Source of the DNA: a virus
Strand: one strand, 5' to 3'
IMG/VR virus record: IMGVR_UViG_3300010885_030821
Span: 1-31,152 of that record
Length of the DNA: 31,152 bases
Shown here: positions 18,001 to 25,855 of the stretch, in pieces
Numbering within the stretch: position 1 is the first letter of the stretch
Layout of the letters: each line of letters begins with the position of its first letter
The notes under the pieces: generated by a model
Database searches by the model: none
What the model was told of the DNA's origin: nothing
The model's input: only the letters and a program-made list of their open reading frames with translations
Translations under genes and position numbers: made by a program

Positions 18001-21000
18001 GATATGATCAAATTGATACCAGTCCTGAGATTGGCGGAAGCGTAGGCGGATCTGGAACACAGAATGGTATTTCTAGAAGTGCTAGCAGTTCTTTAACTAT
18101 ACTTGGTTCTAGTTTTTCTAGTCTAAGCAGTAGTACCGATGTTACATTATCTCAAAGTTTATCAAGAACTAGTATTTCTCAAAATAACTCAATTATTACA
18201 AATACTCTGAATGTAACAACTTCTACAGGCAAAATTTTTATCTATAATGTATCTAGCTCAACTACTAAGTTATCATTTAGTTACGATATTAATCAAGACG
18301 GATATACTCCAGTATTTTATCATTATTCTCAAGATCCGATTGAGGCTGGTAAGGCAATGGTATACGATGATATTAACTTTAACTATACTCACCTTGGATT
18401 ATTTTTTGTCGGTGCCCCCGGAACGGGAGCAACAGTTTCAAATTCTCCTATAGGCGGATTAAGACAATCAACCGGGACCGGCACTGTGTCTACGTTAGTA
18501 CAAGAAGGTCTTGTAAAAATCAGCAGTAACTCGGTAGGATCGTTGACTCAAAAAACAGAATTTGTTTTATTAAGCCCCGATGCATCGACTAGCTATCAAC
18601 GATTTGGTTCTTCGCTTTTTGTACAATATAACACCAGCACTAAACTAATGTTAGTGGGTGCTCCTGCAACCGGAACTACTGGCACCGGGGCAGTATATTC
18701 GTACATAGTTAATTCTTCAGGACCTGCATTGTCGATAAATTATATAGGACCTGTTACTCCGGGTAATGTAGATACAATTACAGTTGGGTCAGGTAGCACA
18801 GCAGTAACAACTACGTATACCGGGCACTTATCGACTGGAGCATTATGGGGTTATTCAATAAGCGGGTCAGACAACGCAAACTATATAGCTATTAGTGCGC
18901 CCGGTGCATATACAAGTACCGGTTTTGTCTCAATATATCAATATTCAAATAACGCATTAACTATTTTACAAACTATTAACGGATCTGATTTGGGATTTTT
19001 AGTCGAAGACGAGTTTGGCTCGGCAGTAAAAATGAGTCCTGATGGAGATTATCTGTTTATATCAACTCCCTCTCATCGAAACTCAGATAATTCCTATGGC
19101 GTGGTTTCAGTCTTTACTAACACCGGGGGAACTTTTGTAATTAATCAAACTATTACTAATCCTCGCCCTGGAAGAGGAATGAAGTTTGGTCAAGCAATCG
19201 ACTGTAATACCTCTGTAGATAATTTGGTAATATCTGCGGTAGGCGGAAATACTCCTCAATATACAACGTTTGATAGTACATCGTCTTTTGGGCAAGTAAC
19301 CTTTGACACAAATGAAACAGTAATAGTCGATCTTATAGGAAATGCAGGAACAGTTTATGTTTATAATAGAACAAATCAATACGATCGATTCGCACTAGCC
19401 GACGAGTTACGTCCACCTAAGCAGGCCACTAGTTCGTCTTATGGAATCAGCTTACAGGTAGACGACTGTGAAGTATATGTTGGATCACCGTTTCCTGTTA
19501 CTACTACCTCTCCGACTGAATACGGATCTTTTTTCCAGTTCACTAAAAAGAATTGCAAGGTTAATAGCTGGAACAAATTAAGAACGCAACCAAATACTGT
19601 AGACATTGATCAATTTCAAAAGATTTCTCTTATAGATACACTTAATCAAACGGTAGTTGATTACTTAGATATAATTGATCCGGTTAAAGGAAAGATTGCA
19701 GGACTAGCGAAAGAAGAATTAAAATATATATCATCGTATGATCCTGCAATATATTCTATAGGGTCCGCCGGAGTAAATGTTAATACTAATACTAGTTGGT
19801 TAGATGAACATGTCGGAGAATTATGGTGGGATTTAAGCACTGTAAAATACATGTGGTACGAGCAAGGTGAGTTAAGATATCGAAGAAATAATTGGGGGAA
19901 ACTCTTCCCAGGGGCAACTATTGATGTATACGAATGGGTAGGAACAAAATACTTACCTAGTGAGTGGAGTAAATTAGCAGATACTACTGCGGGTTTGGTA
20001 GAAAGCATAAGTGGCCAACCTAAGTATGCTGATGGAAGCGTAATGGCTGTAAAACAAGTTTATACCTCATCAGGCTCTCTTACTAATTTTTATTATTATT
20101 GGGTTAAAAATAAAATTACAATACCTGCAACAAAGAATAGAAGGAAAAGCGCATTCAACGTAGCAAGTCTTATTGCTGATCCAACAAGCTATGGTTATAA
20201 ATTTTTATCGCCACTTGCTCCTTCGGCTGTATCTTTAGCTAATATTGGTACAGAATTAGTTGCTGATAATATCAGTTTAAATATTGCATTTGATAAGACT
20301 AAAAATAGTATTAATAAACACACTGAATGGTTATTGTTACAAGAAGGTAGCGCCGATAGTCGACCAAATACTCTATTAGAGAAAAAATTAATCGATAGTC
20401 TACTAGGACACGACAGTCTTGGCAACTTAGTGCCTGATCCTGCGTTATCTCAAAGATTAGCATACGGAATTGATATTCGACCTAGACAAAGTATGTTTGT
20501 TAATAGAAAAGAAGCATTACGTAATTTAATTGGGTTCGCTAATAGTGTATTAATTTCTCATCAAATTACCGGAAATTATAATTTTGATAAATTAAATTCT
20601 CAAGAAACACCGCCTGATCAATATTCCCATGAATACGATCAAATAGTCGAAGATACAGAACTTCGAGATCTTATAAGTACTGTTCGGTTAGTGCAGGCTG
20701 AATTATCTTGTACTGTACAAAATGGAAAAATTGAAGCTGTTGAAATCATAAATCCGGGTTTTGGCTATAAAATAGCACCTAGCATTATAGTCCATCCTAA
20801 TGATACAGGAGTTGATGCTGTTATAACAACAGAAATTGACGCCAATGGAAGTGTTGTGTCAATCCAAATAATTAATTCTGGTAGCAAGTATGAAATTGCG
20901 CCAACTTTAGCAGTTCGTCCTTATACTGTATTGGTATTATCGGACACTGACAGTAATGGAAAGTGGGCCATGTTCTCCTGGGATAAATTATCTGGGCAAT

Positions 21001-22388
21001 GGATTAAAAATTATACACAATTATACAATACAACTCTTTATTGGAGTTATGTAGACTGGGCCAGTAGTACATATAATAAGTATGTTCCAATATCGGCTAC
21101 TGTTGCTTCTTTAAATTATCTGTCATCGTTGTCGGATATACAAATTAATCAATATGTTAAAGTATCAAACGGCGGTGATGGAAATTATCTAATTTTAGAA
21201 AATACCTCTACAGGAACTGGAACTTTTAATAATGATTATAATTTAGTTTATAAACAAAAAGGAACTATACAGTTATCTGATGCGTTATGGGCTAGTAATA
21301 CTAGCAATCTTGCATTTAGCGATATTAACTATGATCTAACATTATTTGATCAAACAGCAGACATTGAGTTAGTAAATATCTTAGATGCATTAAAAACTGA
21401 CATATTTGTCGGCGAATTGCAAGTCAACTGGAATTTATTTTTCTTTAGTGCGGTAAAATATGCCTTAACAGAACAAAAATTACTTGACTGGGCATTTAAA
21501 ACAAGTTTTATAAATGTAATAAACTATGCCGGAAATTTAGATCAGCGTCCTGTTTACAAATTACAAAACTCTTCTTATTTTATTGATTATATTTCTGAAG
21601 TAAAACCGTACCATACTCAAATAAGAAATTATACAACAAATCACACTTATGTTGATCCAAGTAGGTCATTCATTACAGACTTTGATCTACCAGCAGTGTA
21701 CAATACTGCAACCGGGCAATACCAATCAATTGAACTAGGTAATACTATTTTAAATACCTATCCTTGGAAGGCATGGGCTGACAATTATAAATTTTACGTT
21801 GAGAGTATTAGTATCGGCAATCCTGGAAATAATTATATCAATAGACCAATAGTTGAAATACAAACAGCCGCGGGTGATTACGGGTCAGGAGCGACCGCCG
21901 AGGCATATATTACAAAGGGAAAAATTAGTCAAATTGTTATTTTATCACCCGGCGCTAATTATTTAAAAACTCCTAATGTAATAATACATAGTACAGATCC
22001 TGATGTAACGCCTGCGGTTGCTTATGCACAATTAGCAAACGGTACGATCCGTACTAATTTAATAGGAATGAAATTTGATCGAATAGGAGTTAATAACTCG
22101 ATCAATTCTACAACAGCAGTCGATACTTTTAAGTGCGACGGTCATGCTACTGAATTTATGTTATCATGGTTAGCCGATCCAACGAAATCTGATATAATAA
22201 TCACGCTTGACGGATCGTATGTGTTTTTATCAGATTTTGAAATTAAGTTTTATACTGAAACGATCAATGGCTATTCAAAAAAATTATATAAAATTGTATT
22301 TTTAAATTACACACCGCGTATAGGTCAAATTTTATCAGTTACTTATAATAAAAATATAGAAATTTTTGATGCTACAGAAAGAATTTAA
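12006..22388 (+). CDS. Giant baseplate wedge-region structural protein with FG-GAP propeller
   Basis: 3460 residues (10.4 kb). The N-terminus ('LLPEYFQTGKNKKFLSSTIN', about 11-30; 'INWDKFTNYQEYYWLVTGP', about 123-141) matches very large virion proteins I recall from marine T4-like phages. Residues about 1980-2510 hold seven FG-GAP-like repeats, including 'FGSSLFVQYNTSTKLMLVGA' and 'FGSAVKMSPDGDYLFIST', interrupted by a Ser-rich insert at about 2008-2076. Next comes 'GELWWDLSTVKYMWYEQGEL', conserved in this family. Four 'I-NPG-xxY-xxP' beta-repeats lie near 2896-2975 and 3263-3348. 'YISEVKPYHTQIRNY' lies near 3195. The place after gp6 is that of T4 gp7/gp8, so a wedge role is inferred. AGGA precedes the ATG within the gp6 end. 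The TAA at 22386 seems to cut a longer protein, since the same frame continues into the next ORF. Confidence 0.7.
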   Translation: MANDNINSANLLPEYFQTGKNKKFLSSTINQLIQPAQLERINGFIGSKLSPNYNSITDNYIPEVSELRKDYQFSPALIVYDELRNVQRAIGIDDLTNSISIQTGLDGNFNKLYSSPTYSYTPHINWDKFTNYQEYYWLVTGPELIVIGSSNNYIDVSTDIVGQTNYTFTYITTIGTTATQALSNGMKIQFTSDIVSQEYQNKIYYVEGVGTAIVLVDYDQLQVSTQMNEDFVEHFDTTPLDKFPFNNSRSLATSPDYITINRASRDLNTWSRYNRWVHSQVITASAKVNGTIPVYPSSYRAVRPIVEFNANLKLYNFGTIGISKIDVIDTDTIDAFLTIEGSEGYYVDGVLLEQGNTIIFNADKNQEVRSTVYKVNFIKVTGVYQIQLLAVDRPAINSSTIIDSGNTYTGTSWHFDGNYWIFSQQHQTLNDFPLFDLFDNVGNSYSDPLHYQSDFVGNRLFNYAVGTGATDTVLGFPLQYKNSAGVGSYLFNNYFMTNTITISNNNVLSTLPTSTAYLKYTDPAGDRFVNVWEESKNSQIPILQFQTTTTSTSQIQLTAIANPTSSQVTVDVYVNNEKLSTATYITSTTSVNYFINFNNPIPAHSNVLFKIYNNSILTTSGFYQLPLSLTNNPLNGPISSMTDSEITDHVKTMIETVDNFSGTFPGSNNLRDLNDQKGTQLISNANPLPFAFLFLGDKHHNVIDAIQDAAEKYNQFKSTFLKQIQMQSNQLDFVSAVDTAMAEINQNKINVESYSLSDMIGYGQDKIVRTWTVTDSRNTIYPLTNSFDLSTLTLRSILVYVNGVQLIVDVDYIFVPLDSSVEFLISLKVGDVIVINDYQNTSNCYIPSTPTKLGLYPAFVPSIYIDDTYITPQKVIQGHDGSITIAYGDYRDEIILELEKRIYNNIKTKYRLELFDINSVLPGNFRNTDYSLTEITQVLETDFIRWAGIFGIYYSTNAAFDEFESFTWNYSGSVSTVGHVQLSGYWRSIYKLFYDTDRPHTHPWEMLGLSQKPVDWEITYGPAPYTSGNQILWDYIESGGGNLTYARPGLSDILPVNQYGELIPPNQLLTFNTTAYSIRQPFAFGNQGPVETSWRKSSFYPFAIQRLLALTKPAIYASLMYDTSRIDVNIAGQWTYGDKRQFLNPKNIAIHGDDGILTSGYGVYVSEYGQQRSNNYINELKADLKYFDINLFYKVGGFINKNNMTVTIDAYSPTSVDPGAILPQEDYSLFLNISNPIGSANISGVVIQKSNGKFIVKGYDRYQGFFNIHLPIRNNSTSALTVGGISESYVTWSSATSAGPTGLSASETTTARSATNTLFYTQGQIVFYNNKYYRVKVSHTPEGSFNSSLYVQIPELPVTGGVTVQRATGFSTKITKIPYGTEFSTVQEVYDFIIGYGNYLEKQGFIFDEYNSDVGEILNWNFTGKEFLFWSSQNWVDDSIITLSPFADRIKFQSKVAVIDNLFDSFYEYNILRADGKPFSQKYLSVNRENEICTISTNNTDQGIYFAILRPVQKEHGMVLRNTSLFNDTIFDIESGYRQLRIKLSGLRTSGWNGDFSSPGFVYDTAKIYPWTRYVDYVYADTITVNGKYYSAKQNIPGSSSFNVADGWILLDKKPTASLIPNFDYKINQFQDFYNLNIDNFDAGQQKMAQHLTGYTPRPYLNNIFSNPIAQYKFYQGYIKEKGTKNSISKLSKASMYNMEGSVDFSEEWAFRVGTFGSFSTYQEIEFPLMEGTFLESPQILNFVSEKPVNKNDLTVHILPTDLQITPIDFNVNSVFATTTGTDNLIINTAGYVRIDDVTATAYNENSLLDIANPSLPEGTTVWVGFKINGDWDVLRYENTGVKLIGVYVSSPGYTITFTTDVRHNLQVGDIIFCTQFNSQVNGVYRIFDIPTPTEITVSSAISSITNEPLLSPGLLFKFSSQRFATFSQIPNDYTLLKLPYKSKLWIDNNGAGKWAVYQKINNYRSSSIKNKSPTILEFGRTIAKRKNSDILMVAAPYGYDQIDTSPEIGGSVGGSGTQNGISRSASSSLTILGSSFSSLSSSTDVTLSQSLSRTSISQNNSIITNTLNVTTSTGKIFIYNVSSSTTKLSFSYDINQDGYTPVFYHYSQDPIEAGKAMVYDDINFNYTHLGLFFVGAPGTGATVSNSPIGGLRQSTGTGTVSTLVQEGLVKISSNSVGSLTQKTEFVLLSPDASTSYQRFGSSLFVQYNTSTKLMLVGAPATGTTGTGAVYSYIVNSSGPALSINYIGPVTPGNVDTITVGSGSTAVTTTYTGHLSTGALWGYSISGSDNANYIAISAPGAYTSTGFVSIYQYSNNALTILQTINGSDLGFLVEDEFGSAVKMSPDGDYLFISTPSHRNSDNSYGVVSVFTNTGGTFVINQTITNPRPGRGMKFGQAIDCNTSVDNLVISAVGGNTPQYTTFDSTSSFGQVTFDTNETVIVDLIGNAGTVYVYNRTNQYDRFALADELRPPKQATSSSYGISLQVDDCEVYVGSPFPVTTTSPTEYGSFFQFTKKNCKVNSWNKLRTQPNTVDIDQFQKISLIDTLNQTVVDYLDIIDPVKGKIAGLAKEELKYISSYDPAIYSIGSAGVNVNTNTSWLDEHVGELWWDLSTVKYMWYEQGELRYRRNNWGKLFPGATIDVYEWVGTKYLPSEWSKLADTTAGLVESISGQPKYADGSVMAVKQVYTSSGSLTNFYYYWVKNKITIPATKNRRKSAFNVASLIADPTSYGYKFLSPLAPSAVSLANIGTELVADNISLNIAFDKTKNSINKHTEWLLLQEGSADSRPNTLLEKKLIDSLLGHDSLGNLVPDPALSQRLAYGIDIRPRQSMFVNRKEALRNLIGFANSVLISHQITGNYNFDKLNSQETPPDQYSHEYDQIVEDTELRDLISTVRLVQAELSCTVQNGKIEAVEIINPGFGYKIAPSIIVHPNDTGVDAVITTEIDANGSVVSIQIINSGSKYEIAPTLAVRPYTVLVLSDTDSNGKWAMFSWDKLSGQWIKNYTQLYNTTLYWSYVDWASSTYNKYVPISATVASLNYLSSLSDIQINQYVKVSNGGDGNYLILENTSTGTGTFNNDYNLVYKQKGTIQLSDALWASNTSNLAFSDINYDLTLFDQTADIELVNILDALKTDIFVGELQVNWNLFFFSAVKYALTEQKLLDWAFKTSFINVINYAGNLDQRPVYKLQNSSYFIDYISEVKPYHTQIRNYTTNHTYVDPSRSFITDFDLPAVYNTATGQYQSIELGNTILNTYPWKAWADNYKFYVESISIGNPGNNYINRPIVEIQTAAGDYGSGATAEAYITKGKISQIVILSPGANYLKTPNVIIHSTDPDVTPAVAYAQLANGTIRTNLIGMKFDRIGVNNSINSTTAVDTFKCDGHATEFMLSWLADPTKSDIIITLDGSYVFLSDFEIKFYTETINGYSKKLYKIVFLNYTPRIGQILSVTYNKNIEIFDATERI

Positions 22389-22412
22389 AATTTTTATACA
22401 GCAACATCCGGC

Positions 22413-25400
22413 ATGCCAGGTATTGAATTGGGACAATTAATGACCGGGGTTGATTTCCCTAAGACAAATATACAGTCATTGCCATTCAATTATACTTTAA
22501 TTTGGGATCAATCTGCATCTATTTTTGGAAAGGATCTATTTGCAGATAATTCAAACTATTATAATTCTTCAAAAGTTATAAAAGCAGTTCCTGCCCCTAG
22601 ACTAGATAATTATGTAGTAGTTCCTACAAACTCTATTAATTTATCTAGTAAAACTATCACAATACCTAATCATGGATTTTTAACAGGAACACCGGTATTA
22701 TATTCAGCCGAAGATCAAAAACCAATAGACGGGTTATTTGATAAACACACTTATTATATAAGAGTAATTAATTCTAATACTTTTTCTTTATACGATACTT
22801 TAACTAATGCGTTTAATCAAGAAAGTACTAATGGGCTCCTTGATATGCGAGGATATGGAAATAATGATCAACGGTTTACTGCTATTATTAACTATAATGA
22901 AATAACAGTAGATTCTACAAAAAACATTCGACTTGGACAATTAGTTAACATTATTGGAATAAAAAATTCTGCTATTAAACTTAATACCGCCACCGATGTA
23001 ACCGTCATTGGAGTTGATCAAGATACGTCCCAAGTATTTTTAAGTGCTCCATTAATTGCAGGATTAGATATAGGAGATACTGTTGAATTTTGGACATTCG
23101 ATTCGAATTCTTCTTTATACGACAGTAATATAGACGGCGGAAGTTGGGATAACGGAATTATTTTAAACCCGCTGGGAATTAACCCAGAGGATATCAACAT
23201 TGACGGATCTGGATTTTTTACTCCGGATTATGGTCATGCTCCGGAAGAACTAGTACCAGGGCATGCATTAGATAGTTTTTCTTTAAATGTTTATACTATA
23301 AATGATAGAAGTGCTCCGACGGTTGTTTCTAATTATGCACCATTAAATAAAAATGCAAGCACTACTATATCGCTGCCAATACAACCAACTAATTCTGCTA
23401 GTATTTCAGTTTACTATCAAAACAAACTGTTTACGTATAGTACCGATACAAATTTTACTCAATATATCGATTCTACAGAATTTACAATTGATTGGATTAA
23501 TAATACCTTAATAATTGCCCCACAATCGACCGGCGGAAACATTGGTTATAGAATTGTAAGTATTGGCGGCGAGGCATACGGTACATATCGAGGTGTTATT
23601 GACAGTTCTTCACAGGATTTTGTTAATAATCAAACTATCGGTCAGGTACAAAGTTTGTCAGATACTAATACTGTTAAAGATGCTATAGTTTATTTAAATG
23701 GTAAAAGTGTTCCTAAAAAACCATTAGGGTTTCATCTGACATCAACTGCCTCATATTCTTACTTTGAATTAGGTCCAGTAAGCTCACAAAATAATAGAGC
23801 CGCTACAACAGTTTATAATTTACCACAAGGTAACAATAATATACATTCTTGGTTCTTTGGCAATCCTTATAAATTGTTTAATGAAATTAATCAACAGACA
23901 TTTGTAGTAAACAACACTGCACAATCTATATTTGATTTAGAATATCCGCCCGGCATTATTCTTCCAGAGGCGGCGCAGGCAATAGTTGAAATTAATACAG
24001 GCACAGGATTTAAAATAATGTTACCTCCTCCTGTAACCTATTACAATATTACTAACTTGCAGGTAGCTACATTCTTAATAGATCCTCAACAAAAATTTCC
24101 TCAAAATAGAAATTATGTGCCTGTAACTGAAAATATAACCACGGTGGTTCCTGTAGGATCTAATGCAATAAAAGTTCAATCGGTAGATAATTTTCACCTC
24201 GGAAAAGTAATTGTAGGAACAAGCAATAATTTATTTGGAACAAACACTAATGTAATTATAAATGATATTGATTATGTTAAAGATGAAATATATTTTAGTG
24301 CTACTACGCTGGTTCCTATGAAACCTGGCGATATTGTAGATTTTTATGTCTATGATTATAACTATTCTTATAATCCTGATACTGTAAGAGTTTATGTAAA
24401 TGGTCAACAAATTATTAAAGAAACCGACTACAATGTTAATTTTGATCAAAACTCTGTAACTATTAATAATCAATTATTAGCAATTAATGACGTTGTTGCT
24501 ATTCTTTGGCTCCCGGAAGGGTTTTATGATTATGATCTTGTTGGTTCACAAGTTACTTTAGTAAATCCTGTTACAAACATTGATTTAAATGTAATAACCT
24601 ACACCAATCATGATAGCATGATGATAGAAACTACAACCTACACAGGAAATAGCATAGGAAGATTTAAAGTTGCAAGACCTATATTGAATAATAATTATAT
24701 ATGGATAATTTTAAATGGTATTCCGTTAGTTAATACACTTGACTACACCGTGTTAGGCGATAGATTAACCGTTCAAATAAGTGATAGGTATCATTTAACT
24801 GAGGACGATAGAGTTGAAATTATTAGTATTAGCGATCAAGGATTAAATGCCAAAGTTGTTGGATTTAGAATGTTTAATGATATTTTTAATAGAACGGTCT
24901 TTAAGAGACTGTCAGCAGAAAATTCTACAGCATTAGCACAACCGTTAGATGTTTTAGACACTGAAATTTATGTTGAAAATGCGTTAGTACTGACCAGACC
25001 GATTATTTCTAAAAAAATTCCAGGCGTAGTAATAATCGAAGGGGAAAGAATTGAATTTTATCAAATAAATGGCAATGTGTTAAGTCAATTGCGTAGGGGA
25101 ACTCTTGGTACAAGTCCTAATGCACATCTTGAAGCAGGCACAAGAGTCACAGATCAAAGCAATGAACAAAACATACCTTTTCGAGAAACTGTATTACAGC
25201 AATCCTTTTTAACAACAGCATCAACTACTGCGTATCAAATTTATTCTACATCAACAAACTTAAATAACGGAATAATATTAAATTCTGAAATTCCTGCGGT
25301 TGATCAAGTGTTGGTATTTTATGGAGGCCGACCTCTTAGAAAATCTGGTATTTTTGTGCAAGATACTACATTATCATATGACGATAATCTTATTTCTGAA

Positions 25401-25772
25401 TATAATATAATGACAACTTCTACAGTGAGTTTATTACCAACCGGGGCAAATATAGGAGATGCATATCGTGTTGTTGAAACCAATCAGGTTTGGATTTATG
25501 AAAATTCTTTATCGACTGACGCAGTAAATGGCTATGTCTATAAAGGTTTAAATTATCTCCCCCCAGAATTTGACATCGACACAGCAACACAGACACTAAC
25601 TTTAAATATTATTGGGGGTGTAGAATCAAATATCAAAGTGGTAATTATAAAGAAAGAAACTTCCGTTCTTTCGGATTGGAACTATTTAAATACTTCGACA
25701 AGTCTAGTGGCAACATTTTTACAAGAAAAACCTTCAAAGTTACCCGACATTTGGTATTACGGAGGAAATTGA
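22413..25772 (+). CDS. Large baseplate structural protein, probable continuation of the upstream giant protein
   Basis: 1119 residues in the same frame as the 3460-residue ORF, with only one stop (TAA 22386-22388) and eight codons (NFYTATSG) between them. There is no Shine-Dalgarno before ATG 22413, while the text '...ATERI-stop-NFYTATSGMPGIELGQLMTG' reads smoothly across the stop, and I recall 'GMPG..L.QLMTG' inside single proteins of this family. Visible segments are 'FNYTLIWDQSASIFGKDLF' near the start, many short beta-strands and, near 860-915, 'IPGVVIIEGERIEFYQ' and 'LSQLRRGTLGTSPNAH', a pattern frequent in these giant proteins. The likely role is structural in the wedge or fibre attachment region. 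It could be a genuine separate subunit starting at 22413 or at ATG 22440. Confidence 0.65.
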   Translation: MPGIELGQLMTGVDFPKTNIQSLPFNYTLIWDQSASIFGKDLFADNSNYYNSSKVIKAVPAPRLDNYVVVPTNSINLSSKTITIPNHGFLTGTPVLYSAEDQKPIDGLFDKHTYYIRVINSNTFSLYDTLTNAFNQESTNGLLDMRGYGNNDQRFTAIINYNEITVDSTKNIRLGQLVNIIGIKNSAIKLNTATDVTVIGVDQDTSQVFLSAPLIAGLDIGDTVEFWTFDSNSSLYDSNIDGGSWDNGIILNPLGINPEDINIDGSGFFTPDYGHAPEELVPGHALDSFSLNVYTINDRSAPTVVSNYAPLNKNASTTISLPIQPTNSASISVYYQNKLFTYSTDTNFTQYIDSTEFTIDWINNTLIIAPQSTGGNIGYRIVSIGGEAYGTYRGVIDSSSQDFVNNQTIGQVQSLSDTNTVKDAIVYLNGKSVPKKPLGFHLTSTASYSYFELGPVSSQNNRAATTVYNLPQGNNNIHSWFFGNPYKLFNEINQQTFVVNNTAQSIFDLEYPPGIILPEAAQAIVEINTGTGFKIMLPPPVTYYNITNLQVATFLIDPQQKFPQNRNYVPVTENITTVVPVGSNAIKVQSVDNFHLGKVIVGTSNNLFGTNTNVIINDIDYVKDEIYFSATTLVPMKPGDIVDFYVYDYNYSYNPDTVRVYVNGQQIIKETDYNVNFDQNSVTINNQLLAINDVVAILWLPEGFYDYDLVGSQVTLVNPVTNIDLNVITYTNHDSMMIETTTYTGNSIGRFKVARPILNNNYIWIILNGIPLVNTLDYTVLGDRLTVQISDRYHLTEDDRVEIISISDQGLNAKVVGFRMFNDIFNRTVFKRLSAENSTALAQPLDVLDTEIYVENALVLTRPIISKKIPGVVIIEGERIEFYQINGNVLSQLRRGTLGTSPNAHLEAGTRVTDQSNEQNIPFRETVLQQSFLTTASTTAYQIYSTSTNLNNGIILNSEIPAVDQVLVFYGGRPLRKSGIFVQDTTLSYDDNLISEYNIMTTSTVSLLPTGANIGDAYRVVETNQVWIYENSLSTDAVNGYVYKGLNYLPPEFDIDTATQTLTLNIIGGVESNIKVVIIKKETSVLSDWNYLNTSTSLVATFLQEKPSKLPDIWYYGGN

Positions 25773-25809
25773 GGATAATTAAGTTTTTTAACTAACTGAT
25801 AGTCTAGTA

Positions 25810-25816
25810 ATAAATA
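25810..25816 (+). promoter_or_regulatory. T4-type late promoter box ATAAATA (distal) before the fibre block
   Basis: AATAAATA in the 83-base gap after the 1119-residue ORF. The T4-geometry start is at 25822, giving a 34-base leader to the ATG at 25856. It is one of two such boxes in the same gap. Confidence 0.45.
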
Positions 25817-25843
25817 TAGAATAAGAACGCAATTTTAACCAAC

Positions 25844-25850
25844 ATAAATA
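25844..25850 (+). promoter_or_regulatory. T4-type late promoter box ATAAATA (proximal), leaderless geometry
   Basis: CATAAATA ends five bases before the ATG at 25856, so T4 late geometry puts the transcription start on the A of that ATG. No Shine-Dalgarno lies in the intervening TCACT. The arrangement repeats that at gp25 (8158-8170). Confidence 0.45.
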
Positions 25851-25855
25851 TCACT

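Noticed and set aside
22386-22388. Reassigned genetic code in which TAA is sense
   Set aside because: Most genes here end in TAA directly beside the next start (for example TAATG at 1370-1374), so TAA is a normal stop.
12006-22388. Bacterial surface adhesin or integrin-like host gene
   Set aside because: The FG-GAP repeats alone suggest this, but there is no signal peptide or anchor and the gene is tightly packed between gp6 and fibre genes.
25782-25793. Terminator hairpin AGTT-TTTT-AACT
   Set aside because: The stem is only 4 bp of mostly A/T pairs with no following U-tract.
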